From NCBI GenBank assembly GCA_033085395.1, contig JANQBS010000259.1:1-53852 (forward strand): a stretch of DNA of 53,852 nt, given 5' to 3'. Origin of the DNA: Xanthoparmelia taractica. Lineage: Eukaryota; Ascomycota; Lecanoromycetes; Lecanorales; Parmeliaceae. Shown here piece after piece: positions 53,527 to 53,852 of this stretch. The notes under the pieces are model-generated. The model saw nothing but the letters and a program-made list of their open reading frames with translations, made no database searches and was not told the origin of the DNA. Made by a program: the position numbers and the translations under genes. Each line of letters opens with the position of its first letter. The first letter of the stretch is position 1.

Positions 53527-53852
53527 CTAAGCTCGTTATCGTATTTAATATCGTATTACGAAAGATCTTCGCAATTATCTAGAACTTAACGAGTTATTTC
53601 TATTACTATTAATATATTTAATTTATTTAATTATTAAAAGAATTATTAGCACGCTAATTATAATAGTAATCTATTATCTATTCTACGATAATAAATTTCT
53701 CTCTTCTCTCTTCGCATTATTAAAAGAATTTACGATCGTTCTTTATAGTTATATATTCTTAGTTATTAAAGTTATACGCTTCGTATAAATAATATAAAGA
53801 TTAATATCTTTAAATATATAATAAAGAAAAGCTTTCGTCGACTTATAAATAG
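53527..53852. other. AT-rich end of window
   Basis: No gene or repeat recognised; the block continues past the end. Confidence 0.5.

Larger units (their letters stand above)
38990..53852. other. AT-rich RIP-mutated transposon block
   Basis: From about 39,000 to the window end the sequence is visibly dominated by TA, AT and AA steps, with CA and TG rare; CG is still fairly common. Coding frames of transposons can be read only through many stops where Trp, Gln or Arg is expected. This is how RIP acts (CpA to TpA on both strands). It runs past the window end, and no live gene is seen in it. Confidence 0.85.

Overview
The window is from a filamentous ascomycete (Pezizomycotina). Dothideomycetes is my best guess, from the gene families, the short 40-60 bp introns and the sharp split into two compartments. 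About 1-39,000 is ordinary-composition fungal DNA. About 39,000-53,852 is an extremely AT-rich block of dead transposons in which TpA has replaced CpA and nearly every reading frame is full of stops, the classic result of repeat-induced point mutation (RIP).

1-8,900 is gene-poor. It holds a spliced small secreted protein (602-1220), a frameshifted Gly/Ser/Thr repeat protein (2175-2755), a Ser/Thr kinase pseudogene that has lost its catalytic loop (5477-6282), a RING-finger relic on the minus strand and a small secreted protein whose signal-peptide region carries a perfect 42-bp duplication (8035-8307).

8,919-18,388 is the conserved core: an F-box/DUF7730-like protein, an HbrB-domain TORC2 subunit, a GON7-like KEOPS subunit divergent from it, VPS39/VAM6 of the HOPS complex (three exons) and a DUF7053 protein. 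These are housekeeping genes for TOR signalling, tRNA modification and vacuolar fusion.

19,700-27,400 is a zone of decay: a broken fungal rhodopsin-domain membrane protein, a piggyBac-type transposase with four in-frame stops and no frameshift, an unknown gene with in-frame stops, and a degenerate patatin-like phospholipase. 27,430-33,750 holds a broken nucleoside-phosphorylase (PNP) domain, an apparently intact CorA-like membrane protein and a PNP-NACHT-ankyrin NLR-like gene with one premature stop. The NLR-like gene ends in a truncated ankyrin array followed directly by a TPR-like scrap. Patatin and PNP domains are both common N-terminal enzymatic domains of fungal NLR-like proteins, so this looks like a decaying cluster of immune or incompatibility-type genes.

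36,230-37,699 is a complete five-exon O-methyltransferase. Two TA-flanked MITEs with the same inverted repeats sit at 30,174-30,565 and 37,896-38,498.

In the AT-rich block I read, through the RIP damage, a DUF3435-type gene (39,400-41,150), two copies of a ~270-bp MITE with ~9-bp target duplications, and a 9.5-kb Mutator-like element (42,255-51,761) with 64-bp inverted repeats and a perfect 8-bp target duplication. A chromodomain Ty3/gypsy retrotransposon (43,235-50,119) is nested inside it. An 80-bp minisatellite lies at 53,235-53,526. Exon and motif calls come from reading alone; no database search was possible.
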